From: CAIXSC01 sp046349915
Lineage (GTDB): Bacteria; Planctomycetota; Planctomycetia; Pirellulales; Pirellulaceae
Reading direction: 5' to 3'
DNA length: 64,000 nucleotides
Assembly (NCBI GenBank): GCA_046349915.1
Contig: JAXMBL010000005.1
Location: 496,001-560,000, forward strand
Below, one piece after another: positions 35,793 to 45,419 of the stretch. Both the position numbers and the translations under genes were made by a program. The notes beneath the pieces were generated by a model. That model saw nothing but the letters and a program-made list of their open reading frames with translations. It was not told where the DNA came from and ran no database searches. Each line of letters begins with the position of its first letter. Within the stretch, counting starts at the first letter, position 1.

Positions 35793-38030
35793 CTACAACT
35801 CAAAGTGAAACGTCCGTGCCAAATACCGATATACTCGCGATCCCAGAGGCCGCCAAGGCGTCGAAATCTTCGCCTTGCCTCGCATGCCGACTTGCAAATC
35901 AAATCCCTCGACAGGCAACTGCCCCGTTCGTATTTGATAGGTTGGACTCAACGGTCGAGCGACGCCGCTGGCATCGGTCCGAGTATCCAATTCGCCGCCA
36001 TGCTGAATCGACAGCGAAGGAGGACTCGCCTCCAACGCATCATGCGCAATCTGCTCGACCTTCGTGTTCACGATCGTGCTCGGGTACGACTCCAACTGTA
36101 TGCGCACCTTGTCGCCCACTCGCACCGTGTCGATGTCGGTTTGGTCGACCACCAGGACCGCTTCGAGCGCTTGCGGCTGGCCGATCAAGCACAGCAAATC
36201 CCCTTGCGCGAACGCGGCCCTTGCGTTGCGTTGATCAAAGGGCGAGCCAGTCCAACCGGGGAGTCGGCCATCGGGCGTGCGCTGATTGGGTCTCGGCGGT
36301 GGAGGGATCACCGTTCCTTCCGACTTCGATTCAATATGGAGTTTCTTCAGCTCAGCCGCTTTCTCGTCCAACAACCCCCGCAGCGCGATGATCTGCTCCT
36401 TTTGAGGCGCGATCTGCAGCCCCGCCGTCGCATCGTGGATTCTCAGGCGTTCTAGATTGGCCAAACCGGTCTCCGCGGTTCGCAATTGCCCTTCGAGATC
36501 CACCACTTCTCGCTCTAAGTCAATGTTCCTAAGTTTCACCAAGGTGATCCCGGGCGTCACCTTTTCGCCCGGTTTCACTTTCCATTCGTCCACGACGCCC
36601 GGCACGTCCACATAAATCGACTCGGCGGCACTCGGACGCAATTCCAACGGGCAGGTCACATGGCAGGGGAGGGGAACAAAGAGAAACGCCGCCACGGCAG
36701 CCGTGACGACGCCCAAAGTGGCGTAGACGCGCGGCATTTTCACTTTGTGCATCCTCCCAGGCGTGTAGAAGAACTTTGCGAGCTGCCAAACTGGCTGGAC
36801 AAACAAACCAATCAAACCCGCCAGCGCGATCAGCTGGCCCAAAACCTTCAAACCATACGGTTCGAATACTTTATTCAAAAAGTACAAAATCGAGAATGTC
36901 ACCAGCCAGCGATAAATGACCGCCGCCACCGTAAACAGCCCGAACACAAAGCGGTTCTTCTGCGGCAAGAAGGGGCTTTCCGGCTGCTCCAACCCCAAAC
37001 AGGTCTCGATCATGAACCGCCGCACCACCTCCGTCGACTTCTGACGCAAGTTGGGAATCTCGGCCAAATCCATCAAAATGTAATAGCCGTCGAAACGCAG
37101 CAGTGGATTTCCATTAAAAACCACGGTGCTCACGCTGCAAATAAACATCACGCTCAAGCAAATATGGTTCAGCAACCCCGGTTCGCTGAACCACCATAAA
37201 AAAGTCGCGATCGACGCCAAAAACACCTCGACATACATCCCCGCCGCACCAATCGCCGCTCGGTGGTACTTATTCGGCAACATCCAGGAATCGGAGACGT
37301 TGCAGTAGAGGGCCGGAGTGAAGACAAGCAACATGGCGCCCATCTCGTGACACTCGCCGCCATACTTCTTGCAAGACAATCCGTGGCCAAACTCGTGCAA
37401 CACCTTCACGGTGGCCATCGTCAGCCCCATCCAGATCCAGTTCTTCGCCGAGAAAAACTCGTGGAATGCGGGGAGACGCGACCGAAACGTATCAAATTCG
37501 ACTCCTACCATCAGCAAGGCCGATAAGCCAAGCACACACCAAATCGCGAAGAACCACCGTGAGAAAAACCACGCGGTCTTTGGCATGAGCCAGTTGAGCA
37601 TCCGGTCGGGGTCGATGCCGCGAAAGCGGAGAGCGAACACGTTGGCAAACTTGCCGAGCAATTCCTGGCGGCGCTTTTGGTCGCCGCGTTTACGCAATTG
37701 TCGACCTTGCCCCGCTTGTTCGGAAATTACCAACCCGCTGCGATGCAACATCCCGACGAATTGCAGCAAATCCTGATAAGTAATTTTCTGCGGAGTAAAC
37801 TCGTCCTCGAACTTCTCCTTGATCTCATCCAGACTCGCCCGACCATCCAACATCTGCAGGATCGAATACTCTTCCTCGTGGAAACGGAAGTAATTCAGCC
37901 CCACCGGTTCCTTCACGACCCAAAAGACGCGGCCATGATACCGATGTTTGCGCGCTGTCAGATCGGGCCGCATCCGCAAGCGGAGCGGTCTCGATGAACT
38001 GCTGACGAGGCTTTCAGCGAGCGTGGCCAT
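35793..38030 (-). CDS. PqqD-like / site-2 protease (M50) / HlyD fusion protein
   Basis: A 745-residue inner-membrane protein joining three modules. Residues about 17-100 resemble a PqqD-like peptide-binding fold (EYSILQMLDGRASLDEI). A polytopic M50-type domain (about 150-450) has the zinc motif HEFGH near residue 212 and the second metal segment NPLLRFDGYY near 308-317, so both halves of a site-2 protease active site look intact. The C-terminal 270 residues are a HlyD/biotinyl-lipoyl-like adaptor with a coiled coil (VDVPGVVDEWKVKPGEKV). Similar fusions in other bacteria lie next to membrane-fusion proteins and peptide-export genes. Here the gene lies between a free HlyD protein and DUF3467, same strand, gaps under 80 bases. 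Substrate unknown. It has only a weak GGA ribosome binding site at ATG 38030. Confidence 0.85.
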   Translation of the reverse strand: MATLAESLVSSSSRPLRLRMRPDLTARKHRYHGRVFWVVKEPVGLNYFRFHEEEYSILQMLDGRASLDEIKEKFEDEFTPQKITYQDLLQFVGMLHRSGLVISEQAGQGRQLRKRGDQKRRQELLGKFANVFALRFRGIDPDRMLNWLMPKTAWFFSRWFFAIWCVLGLSALLMVGVEFDTFRSRLPAFHEFFSAKNWIWMGLTMATVKVLHEFGHGLSCKKYGGECHEMGAMLLVFTPALYCNVSDSWMLPNKYHRAAIGAAGMYVEVFLASIATFLWWFSEPGLLNHICLSVMFICSVSTVVFNGNPLLRFDGYYILMDLAEIPNLRQKSTEVVRRFMIETCLGLEQPESPFLPQKNRFVFGLFTVAAVIYRWLVTFSILYFLNKVFEPYGLKVLGQLIALAGLIGLFVQPVWQLAKFFYTPGRMHKVKMPRVYATLGVVTAAVAAFLFVPLPCHVTCPLELRPSAAESIYVDVPGVVDEWKVKPGEKVTPGITLVKLRNIDLEREVVDLEGQLRTAETGLANLERLRIHDATAGLQIAPQKEQIIALRGLLDEKAAELKKLHIESKSEGTVIPPPPRPNQRTPDGRLPGWTGSPFDQRNARAAFAQGDLLCLIGQPQALEAVLVVDQTDIDTVRVGDKVRIQLESYPSTIVNTKVEQIAHDALEASPPSLSIQHGGELDTRTDASGVARPLSPTYQIRTGQLPVEGFDLQVGMRGKAKISTPWRPLGSRVYRYLARTFHFEL

Positions 38031-38106
38031 AGGAATTCAATCCAGCAACTCTACAAACTTCTTCCCCGAACCGGCGCGGCGACCGCGTTCTGGTGGTCGA
38101 ATTCGA

Positions 38107-39075
38107 TTAGCGACGAGCCGTCTCGGCCACCGGTAGACTTTTCAATTGCACCGTCATGTCGACGTTCGTGCCTGGGAGCAACAACCAGACATTGGGCGCT
38201 GTTTCAACATTTCGCACCTTCGCCCACACTCGATAGCTGCCGTCCGCTTCCACCACCGAGCTGACGTAGTCGATCTTGGCGTCCACCTTGCGGATCGTCT
38301 TCTTCCCGCCAATCGTTCGAGCGACTTCGATTTGGCAAGGCTGACCCGCGATTTCTTCCGGCGCGAAATCGGCGATATTGAGCTGACCTTGGACCTTCAC
38401 TTCGGCCATCATCACTAGCCGCATGATCGCCTCGCCGGTCTGCACCCAGTCGCCTACGTGCTTCAACACCTCGACGACTTCGGCGTCCCCTTCCACGCGT
38501 AATTTGGCGTCGACCTGAAAATTACGCACCTCGACTGCCGTCTGCGCGACCGTCGCCTGCTTCACCTCTTGAGTCAGTTTGGCGATGACCAACTTAACTC
38601 GAGCCGCATCGGCGTCGGCGATCGCATTCTCCCACTGCACCTTCACCTTGCGCAACTCGCTCTGACTGGCGACGTCGCGTTTGCTAAGATTCTCGTTCAG
38701 CTTGTACTCTTCGGCATAGTACTTTGAGCGCGAGTCGGCCGAACGGACTTCCGCGTCACTCTCCGCCTGAGCTCGAGCCGCCTCGAATTCAGCTTCCGCG
38801 GTCTGCTTGCGCTTTTGAGCCATTTCGTCGTCGATTACGGCCAAGACGGCGCCCGTCTTGACTCGTTCACCTTCTCCCACACGGACATCCACAATCTGTC
38901 CCGCTGCCTTCGCGGGAATCTGCACATCTTCGGTGGCGATCACCAGCGCCCGCGAAATTCGCACCACTCGCGGCCCAGGCGAAGTGGGTTGAGCGGCCGA
39001 GTCGGCCATGCCCGCGAACCACGCCAGCGTACCGCAAACCCCGAGCACCAAAACGCCACTGAGAGTACGACGCAT
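38107..39075 (-). CDS. HlyD-type membrane-fusion (periplasmic adaptor) protein
   Basis: A 322-residue adaptor with an N-terminal hydrophobic anchor (TLSGVLVLGVCGTLAWFAG, about 4-22), split lipoyl-like halves (IPAKAAGQIVDVRVGEGE and the VEGDAEVVEVLKHVGDWV region), a coiled-coil hairpin of about 90 residues between them, and a C-terminal beta-barrel. Such proteins bridge an inner-membrane pump and an outer-membrane channel. The frame opens at 39177, but ATG 39075 has AAGGAG about eight bases ahead and leaves the signal anchor at the N terminus, so I start there. No RND or ABC pump gene is adjacent; its neighbours are the GAF-HlyD and S2P-HlyD fusions. Confidence 0.85.
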   Translation of the reverse strand: MRRTLSGVLVLGVCGTLAWFAGMADSAAQPTSPGPRVVRISRALVIATEDVQIPAKAAGQIVDVRVGEGERVKTGAVLAVIDDEMAQKRKQTAEAEFEAARAQAESDAEVRSADSRSKYYAEEYKLNENLSKRDVASQSELRKVKVQWENAIADADAARVKLVIAKLTQEVKQATVAQTAVEVRNFQVDAKLRVEGDAEVVEVLKHVGDWVQTGEAIMRLVMMAEVKVQGQLNIADFAPEEIAGQPCQIEVARTIGGKKTIRKVDAKIDYVSSVVEADGSYRVWAKVRNVETAPNVWLLLPGTNVDMTVQLKSLPVAETARR

Positions 39076-39167
39076 GCACCTTCTCCTTCCACAATCCGCC
39101 ATCAATTCCCGCTCGGCTCGACCGCGATGCGTCGAGCCATACTGCTCCGTCGCCGCCGCGTGATCCC

Positions 39168-41228
39168 TTAGAACCAAGTGAATACGGTCCGCTGCACATA
39201 CTCGATCGCCTCATGCAGCTTCGAGTACGCGATGGAAGCACGCCCCGCTTCCACACTCGCGATCACACTTGCCCCAGGCCGTAAATCGCTCGGAATATCT
39301 TGTTTATCGAGCGCCACCTTGATCCGCACGGTCTGACCTTCCTGCTCGTGAATATGAGTCGTCGGGTGAATGGCCTTCACCTTTCCCCGACGCTCCACGC
39401 CCGGCTCGGTCGCCAACCGATAAGTCACATTCAGTTCTTGATTCTTCAGCAACTGCTGAGCTCGTTGGACGTGTCCAATCCGGCGCTCAGGCATATACAG
39501 TTCCAACTCCCATTCGGCCCCTTCGTTGGTATTGGCGACCGACATCAACACCTGTCCTCGTTCAACCGGCCGATGCAACAATGACTTCTCGATGTCCCAC
39601 GACAGAACGACCGTCCCCGCCAACGGACTGGCGATTTTCAATTTGTCTCGTTTATGTTCGAGCAACTCCAATTGTCGTTGCAAGCTCTTGGTTTTCTCGC
39701 GTAGTTCCGCGGCCCGGCCCGACAGTCGCACGCGATCAGCGTCCTTCAAGTTCGGTTGCAGTTTGGCTCGCTGCACCGACGCCTCTTCCTCCACGGCCGT
39801 ATCCAACTCGCCGATCACTCGCTGCAATTCGCGAGCCAAGTCGTCGCTGGAGAGTTCCAGCAGTAAATCGCCCGCGGCGACCTTTTGACCATCCTTAACC
39901 TTGAGTTGCCGCACCGTGCCCGGTTCCGTGACGAAAACATCCACCTGCTCGACAGGCTGCAAGGCGCCCTTGGCGTGCAACTCAAACGTCTCGGGGATCA
40001 CGCAAAGCCCGATCAACACCGCCAACACAGCGCCCGTGATGGTCAATGTCTTCGGCAACGTACGCGCCTTGACGATCCACATCGACTTCCCAATCGCCCG
40101 CCAAACCGGCATCAAGAACAGATTGTTGTGTTCCAGCGAGTTGGAGATGGCGCGAGTGGTATGTTCGTAGACGAGGTCGATACGCGAGTCCATCACTTCG
40201 CGCGGCAGATCACTGTCGATCTGCTCGACGATCAACGCCCCCAAGATTTCCCGGTCCACTCGCCGGTCACCCAAGGCATCCTTGGCGCCGACGGTTTCGG
40301 TCTCGCCCGGTTTACGCAAGGGCAAGACGGTAATCGCCTTCGAGTAGGATTCGTCGACATAGTCATGGACCGCGTCCTCGATTTGCGGCGGCAATTCGGC
40401 GGTCGAACCGGAATAGTGCAGAGGTTCACCCGCGGCCACGACACGAGTCGCGAGGGTGCCGAGCTTGACGACGACGTTCGAGCGATTGTCCAGCGAATCC
40501 TGGCCGCTAATCGCCTCGACGATGCACTTGTTGCCGCGTTGGATCGCCAAGGTGACTCGATCGCAGCCGATCAGCCGACGCCCCTCGTTCACGATCGTGT
40601 ACGCCGTCTCGCGCAAATCCAGGCTTTCATGCACCATGCGAGCGTACTGGTCGGCCTGCGCCCAAAGCGAATGCCGATCACTGAATTGTCGCAACTTGCG
40701 AGTCTTCAGCCATTCGGCGATTTGCTCGCACATTTGCAGCAGGAACTTCAGATAGCCGCGTTGCGCTTGCGGCTGCGAGTCGGGGCGTTGAAAGATCTCG
40801 ATGACCCCTTCCACGCCGGCATCGACCAACAACGGGGCCAACACAAGGAGATAACGAGTGGGATTGCCGCCCGCACGTTCGTCCGCGAGTCCCGAGAGAG
40901 GCGGGACCAATTGCGGCTGACCACTTCCCGCGACAAAATCCAACAGTCGCTGATGGCGGCTGCCATCTTCCGACTGAGCGTCCAGCAACGTATCGCTCAG
41001 TTGCTGCTGATAGACCAACTTGAGCTGTCTACCTTCTCCCATGGTCCAAACCGCTCCGCCGACCGCCGCCAGGGCTTGGACAATACGCTGCAAGACCGCG
41101 GGGTAATACTGATCTGGCCCCAAGTCGCTCTTGGAAAGTTGCACAATCTCGCCCACCAAACCGCGGATCTGCGCTTTGGTCTGCTCGATCGTGTCTTGAT
41201 TCACGGAAGATTGTTCAGCGGAAGACAT
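39168..41228 (-). CDS. GAF-domain / HlyD fusion protein
   Basis: A 686-residue protein, an unusual combination of ligand-sensing and adaptor modules. Two GAF-like domains (about 30-165 and 185-355) lie on the N-terminal, presumably cytoplasmic, side. A membrane helix follows (about 385-405, TLTITGAVLAVLIGLCVIP). The C-terminal part is HlyD-like, with lipoyl halves (VFVTEPGTVRQLKVKDGQ and IASPLAGTVVLSWD), a long coiled coil and a beta-barrel. The topology suggests that a cytoplasmic signal is coupled to an adaptor on the other side of the membrane; that is inference. ATG 41228 (Met-Ser-Ser-Ala) has AAGGA about ten bases ahead; the frame is open to 41291. Confidence 0.85.
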   Translation of the reverse strand: MSSAEQSSVNQDTIEQTKAQIRGLVGEIVQLSKSDLGPDQYYPAVLQRIVQALAAVGGAVWTMGEGRQLKLVYQQQLSDTLLDAQSEDGSRHQRLLDFVAGSGQPQLVPPLSGLADERAGGNPTRYLLVLAPLLVDAGVEGVIEIFQRPDSQPQAQRGYLKFLLQMCEQIAEWLKTRKLRQFSDRHSLWAQADQYARMVHESLDLRETAYTIVNEGRRLIGCDRVTLAIQRGNKCIVEAISGQDSLDNRSNVVVKLGTLATRVVAAGEPLHYSGSTAELPPQIEDAVHDYVDESYSKAITVLPLRKPGETETVGAKDALGDRRVDREILGALIVEQIDSDLPREVMDSRIDLVYEHTTRAISNSLEHNNLFLMPVWRAIGKSMWIVKARTLPKTLTITGAVLAVLIGLCVIPETFELHAKGALQPVEQVDVFVTEPGTVRQLKVKDGQKVAAGDLLLELSSDDLARELQRVIGELDTAVEEEASVQRAKLQPNLKDADRVRLSGRAAELREKTKSLQRQLELLEHKRDKLKIASPLAGTVVLSWDIEKSLLHRPVERGQVLMSVANTNEGAEWELELYMPERRIGHVQRAQQLLKNQELNVTYRLATEPGVERRGKVKAIHPTTHIHEQEGQTVRIKVALDKQDIPSDLRPGASVIASVEAGRASIAYSKLHEAIEYVQRTVFTWF

Positions 41229-41563
41229 GCGTCCGTGTTCCTTGTCGAATCCCGATCCCGTTCGAAGCCCAGCCCGAGTCAGCTTGATCACACCCCTGCC
41301 GACCTATGTCGACAGATAATCCCAGTTCCTGCCAAACGAGGGAATGCCAACCACCGCAGCCCCAGCTCATGGATGGGTCGTAATCGTTTCAATTTATGGC
41401 ACAAGTCAAAATCTGACAAACAAATGGGGCGACGCAACGTCGCTCAATTATTCATCGGGAGGCCCCAGCCCTCCACCCAGAGGTTTCAGCTCCCGTCGTC
41501 AAAACCGGAAAGAGCCCCACCCCCCCCAAACCCAAACCCAACCAATGACCAATGACCAACCGC
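41229..41563. other. Gap between the SecA-like gene and the GAF-HlyD gene
   Basis: A 335-base stretch with the GAF-HlyD ribosome binding site at its left edge and a C-rich, A-rich tract near 41510-41560. I see no gene, terminator or repeat family in it, so read-through from the SecA-like gene is possible. Confidence 0.5.
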
Positions 41564-43555
41564 CTAACTATCCGCCGTATCCAAATAAGGATCTTGCCCC
41601 ATTTCAATCTGCATCTTCTTGCGTTGACGCTCGTGATACAGCAGCACCATGCGATCTCGGAAGTGGCGACGTTCGACCAGTTTTTGAGCTCGCCGAAACA
41701 GGTTCCCCATCTTCTTGAATTCACCTAAAGCATTCTCGCCCATGTCCTTAAGGCGGTCGGAGCGTTGAGGACCATAGCCTGCGAGGATGATGTCGTCATC
41801 GAGCGCCAGGAATTGGCGGACGGAGCCGGGGTCGCCTTGGCGGCCGCAGCGACCGGCCAACTGGCGGTCAATACGAGCGGCATCGTGCAACTCCGAACAA
41901 ATGACATGCAGGCCTCCCAGTTCGGCCACCCCTGCCGGCAATTTGATGTCAGTTCCGCGGCCTGCCATGTTGGTCGCCACGGTGACCTTTCCCGGCAACC
42001 CAGCCAACGCCACAATCTCCGCTTCCTTCGCCACCTCGTTGGCGTTCAGCACTTGATGCTCGATGCCCGCTTCGCGCAACAACTTGGAAAGATGCAGGGA
42101 CTTATCAATCGAGCGAGTTCCGATCAAGATCGGCCGCTGCGATTGCAGCATTTCTTGGACTTCTTCAACGATCGCTTCCCACTTCTTCTCGCTGTTGCCG
42201 TAGACCTTGTCTGCCAAGTACTTGCGTTGAGGCGGCCGGTTCGTCGGCACGGGAATGGGCAACATCCGGTACACTCGCCGAAATTCGGCGCCCGAGTTGC
42301 CCGACGTACCGGTCATGCCGCATAAGTACTTGTAGCGCAAGAACAAGTCCTGCACCGTGATACGAGCAGCCTGGCCAGTGGGCACGGTGATCTCGACCCC
42401 TTCTTTCGCCTCGACCGCCTGATGAATTCCGTCACGCCACTTGCGTCCCTCCGCTAAACGTCCCGTGAATTCGTCGACAATCACAATCTCGCCGTCGCGA
42501 ATCACGTATTGGCGATGCAGCAGGTAGTCGCGTTGCACCTTGATCGCCCGCTCGATGTACTCGTAAAGATCAATCAGTCCCACTCCACGCAACAAGTCGG
42601 GCTGGGGTAATGCTCGGACCATTTGCCTTCCCAACGCGGTCAGTTCGACCTTTTTCGTGTCGTGGTCGTACGTGTAGTGCTCGTCCATGATGAAGCGACC
42701 ACATTGAGCGGCGGCCCAGGTGTAACAGGCAATCACTTGCTCGCGAGCTTTATCTCCTAGCGAGCCAATGATCAACGGCGTCCGAGCCTCGTCGATCAAG
42801 ATGCTGTCCGCTTCGTCCACTAGCGCGAAATGAGCTCCGCGCTGCACCGGCTGTTCGCCTCCCGCCTCCAACCGATGCGAACTGGCTTGCCCCAGAATGT
42901 CATCCTGCCCTTGCCCCATGCGTCGCAGCAGCAAGCGATCACGCAGAAAATCGAAGCCGAATTCCTTCGAGGTGCCGTAAGTCACGTCGCAAGCGTAGGC
43001 GCGACGCCGTTGATCCGACTTGTCTGGCGTCTGAATCACCCCGACGGTCAGCCCCAACAATTCGTACAACGGCCGCATCCACTCCGCGTCGCGGGCCGCC
43101 AAATAGTCGTTGACCGTGGCCAAGTGAGCCCCTTTGCCCACCAGCGAGTGCAAATACATCGGCAGAGTAGCCGTCAACGTCTTGCCTTCACCCGTCCCCA
43201 TCTCCGCCAGACAGCCGTGATACAGCGACATGCCGCCAATCAACTGGACATCGAAATGTCGCATGTTCAAGGCTCGTCGACCCGCTTCGCGGACCAACGC
43301 ATACGCTTCCGGCATCAACTTTTCGAGCGATTCGCCGCTCTTCGCGCGGAATTGCAGCGAACGACTCAACTTCTTCAGTTCGCCATCGGTTTTCTTCAGC
43401 AACTCCGGCTCGTGACTCGCCACCACATCCAGCAGTTGACTCCAGTGAGCGAGTCGGCGCTGGACCGGCCCTCCCACGAGCGCCAAGACGCGCGCGCGAA
43501 AGCCGCGCGGTAGCCCGTGGATGTGCGGAGTCGACTTTTCACTCGCCTTCGACAT
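41564..43555 (-). CDS. Short SecA-like preprotein translocase ATPase
   Basis: A 663-residue SecA paralogue; housekeeping SecA is usually near 850-1000 residues. The motor is complete: Walker A GTGEGKT near 120-126, Walker B LVDEADSILIDEART near 243-257, the helicase motif TNMAGRGTDIKL near 525 and GRCGRQGDPGS near 570. It ends soon after the second helicase domain and scaffold helices and lacks the SEC-C zinc tail, as accessory SecA2-type proteins do. ATG 43555 has AAGGGA about eight bases ahead. It is the first gene of the minus-strand run leading into the HlyD/S2P genes. Whether it serves general secretion or that cluster cannot be told from sequence alone. Confidence 0.85.
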   Translation of the reverse strand: MSKASEKSTPHIHGLPRGFRARVLALVGGPVQRRLAHWSQLLDVVASHEPELLKKTDGELKKLSRSLQFRAKSGESLEKLMPEAYALVREAGRRALNMRHFDVQLIGGMSLYHGCLAEMGTGEGKTLTATLPMYLHSLVGKGAHLATVNDYLAARDAEWMRPLYELLGLTVGVIQTPDKSDQRRRAYACDVTYGTSKEFGFDFLRDRLLLRRMGQGQDDILGQASSHRLEAGGEQPVQRGAHFALVDEADSILIDEARTPLIIGSLGDKAREQVIACYTWAAAQCGRFIMDEHYTYDHDTKKVELTALGRQMVRALPQPDLLRGVGLIDLYEYIERAIKVQRDYLLHRQYVIRDGEIVIVDEFTGRLAEGRKWRDGIHQAVEAKEGVEITVPTGQAARITVQDLFLRYKYLCGMTGTSGNSGAEFRRVYRMLPIPVPTNRPPQRKYLADKVYGNSEKKWEAIVEEVQEMLQSQRPILIGTRSIDKSLHLSKLLREAGIEHQVLNANEVAKEAEIVALAGLPGKVTVATNMAGRGTDIKLPAGVAELGGLHVICSELHDAARIDRQLAGRCGRQGDPGSVRQFLALDDDIILAGYGPQRSDRLKDMGENALGEFKKMGNLFRRAQKLVERRHFRDRMVLLYHERQRKKMQIEMGQDPYLDTADS

Positions 43556-43963
43556 GCTCGCTATCCCTTCCTCTTACCCCCTAACTTACCGACCTAGACC
43601 CTTTTTGCCCATCTCAATGTCGAAGGTTCGCTGACTCATCGGCACAGGTTTCCCAATAAGTCCTCGCCGTACGGACCTCCTCCGCGACAAAAATCTACTG
43701 ATCGTCACAATTTGGCGGGCAATCTCCCTCAATCGTTAGAGTCCTAGGAACCGACAATACCCCTACGCACGATAGGCGACTTTGGGACCCATACATCTTC
43801 CCACATTCGATGTGAAAAGGCCCCAGGTGCGCAAGGCACAAAGACTGGACAATACAGACAAGACACGAATTGTCTGAAGGTCATACGGATTGCAGCGGTT
43901 TTTCTCGATTTTCCGAGAATAGCGGTCGATCCAACAGTAGGAATTTGAAGGCTTGGCAAAACC
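43556..43963. other. Divergent intergenic region between SecA-like and BBP7 genes
   Basis: About 400 bases that must hold the promoters of two diverging genes. The only structure I can point to is a small dyad TTCTCG/CGAGAA near 43912-43930. I see no repeat family or RNA gene. Confidence 0.4.
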
Positions 43964-45292
43964 ATGCGAGCTCCGACCATGAAAGCGACGTTGACGAAGT
44001 TGGCGGCCTGGGCGTCCCTGGTACTCGCCCCCACCCTGTCGGCCTTGGCGCAGCAGGGCGCCGTCCCTGTAGGCAACCAAGCCGCCACGGCAGACTACTA
44101 CACCACGGGCGAGGCAGGGCAGATCGCCCTCACCGCCTACGGAGCGGACGGCGATGGCCCGCCCGTTGTCCACGAGGGTGGCGGCGACTGCACTAGCTCC
44201 TGCGGGTGCGGCGGCTGCGGCAGCTGCGGTTATTGCCGCCGACCGCTGGGCGCTTGGGGAAGCGTCGAGTATCTGATGGTGTGGCAGAAGGGGCGCGACT
44301 TGCCGCCCTTGGTCACCACGACCCCAAACAACGGGATACTCCCCGGCGGAACGGTCCTGTTCGGAGCCGACAATGTCGGCGACCGACTACTTTCCGGCGG
44401 CCGGGTGACGGCGGGGCTCTGGCTCGACAGCGCCGACTCGCTGGGAGCCTACTTCCGCTTCTTCGGCACCGAGAGCGACCGCACGGGCTTCCAAGCCGGA
44501 TCGGACGCCAATGGCAGCCCGCTCATCGGCCGCCCCTTCATCAATACCTTCGGCGGTAACCCGGTCAACTCGGTGCTGCTGATCTCCGCGCCGGGCGTGT
44601 CGACGGGCGACATTGATGTTTCGACCTCGTCCAACATCTACAACGGCGAGGTGATGGGACGCATCAACCTGGATGGCGACAATCGCTCGCGACTCGACCT
44701 GATCGGTGGTTACCACATGAGCGTGATCGACGACGGGTTGACGATTGTCAGTCAGAACCGAGTGATCGGCGGCAACCTGCCGGTCGACACTCGCTTCCTG
44801 ATCAGCGACGACTTCAATACTCGTAACGAATTCCACGGTGGAACCTTCGGTCTCTGGTACGACACCTACCGCGGACCGTGGACCATCTCGGTGATGGGTA
44901 AGTTGAGCATTGGTCGGATGACCGAGCAGATCCGCATCCGAGGGAACACCTTGGTGACCGACGCGGGCAACAATCAGACCCTGTTCGATGGCGGCCTCTA
45001 CGCTCAACGCACGAACATCGGCCAGTATCAGCAGACCGAAACCGCTTTCATCCCTGAGTTGAACCTGAACTTCAGCCGCCAGATCACTCGCAACCTCGAC
45101 TTCACCATCGGCTACTCGTTCATCTACTGGTCGACCGTGGTGTTGGCTGGCGACCAGATCGACGGCCGAGTCAACTCGTCGCAGTTGCAAGGCGGCCCGA
45201 TTGTCGCCCCGTTCGATCCGGCTCCTCCTACCTTCCGCGACACCGAATACTGGCTGCATGCTCTCAGCTTCGGCATGAACTACCGGTTCTAA
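43964..45292 (+). CDS. BBP7-family outer-membrane beta-barrel protein
   Basis: A 442-residue outer-membrane protein of the planctomycete BBP7 (putative beta-barrel porin 7) family. A signal peptide (about 1-29, ending near SALAQQG) is followed by a short Cys/Gly-rich segment (CTSSCGCGGCGSCGYCRR, about 77-94) and the family opening WGSVEYLMVWQKGRDLPPL. Alternating beta strands follow to a C-terminal aromatic residue (NYRF), as expected for barrel assembly. ATG 43964 has GAAGG 12 bases ahead; ATG 43979 would also give a good signal peptide. A strong terminator follows. The Cys cluster could form disulfides or bind metal. Pore function is inferred from the family. Confidence 0.85.
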   Translation: MRAPTMKATLTKLAAWASLVLAPTLSALAQQGAVPVGNQAATADYYTTGEAGQIALTAYGADGDGPPVVHEGGGDCTSSCGCGGCGSCGYCRRPLGAWGSVEYLMVWQKGRDLPPLVTTTPNNGILPGGTVLFGADNVGDRLLSGGRVTAGLWLDSADSLGAYFRFFGTESDRTGFQAGSDANGSPLIGRPFINTFGGNPVNSVLLISAPGVSTGDIDVSTSSNIYNGEVMGRINLDGDNRSRLDLIGGYHMSVIDDGLTIVSQNRVIGGNLPVDTRFLISDDFNTRNEFHGGTFGLWYDTYRGPWTISVMGKLSIGRMTEQIRIRGNTLVTDAGNNQTLFDGGLYAQRTNIGQYQQTETAFIPELNLNFSRQITRNLDFTIGYSFIYWSTVVLAGDQIDGRVNSSQLQGGPIVAPFDPAPPTFRDTEYWLHALSFGMNYRF

Positions 45293-45326
45293 ATTGAACC
45301 GCGAATTCAGCACGGCTAGCGACTCG

Positions 45327-45361
45327 AAGGGGCGGCGATTTAATCGCCGCCCCTTTTTTTA
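45327..45361 (+). terminator. Intrinsic terminator of the BBP7 gene
   Basis: AAGGGGCGGCGATT (45327-45340) pairs with its complement at 45342-45355, followed by a T run, 35 bases after the stop. Confidence 0.9.
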
Positions 45362-45419
45362 TTGACGCACTCGCCTCCGCTTGCCGCGGAATGACCAAAC
45401 GACTTGGCCACGGAACGAC

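Noticed and set aside
39885..41555. 556-codon plus-strand frame opposite the GAF-HlyD gene
   Set aside because: The minus-strand frame encodes clear GAF and HlyD domains. The antisense product is His/Arg/Gln-rich without motifs.
44387..45313. 308-codon minus-strand frame opposite the BBP7 gene
   Set aside because: Same reason: the BBP7 gene is well supported and this product has no domain.
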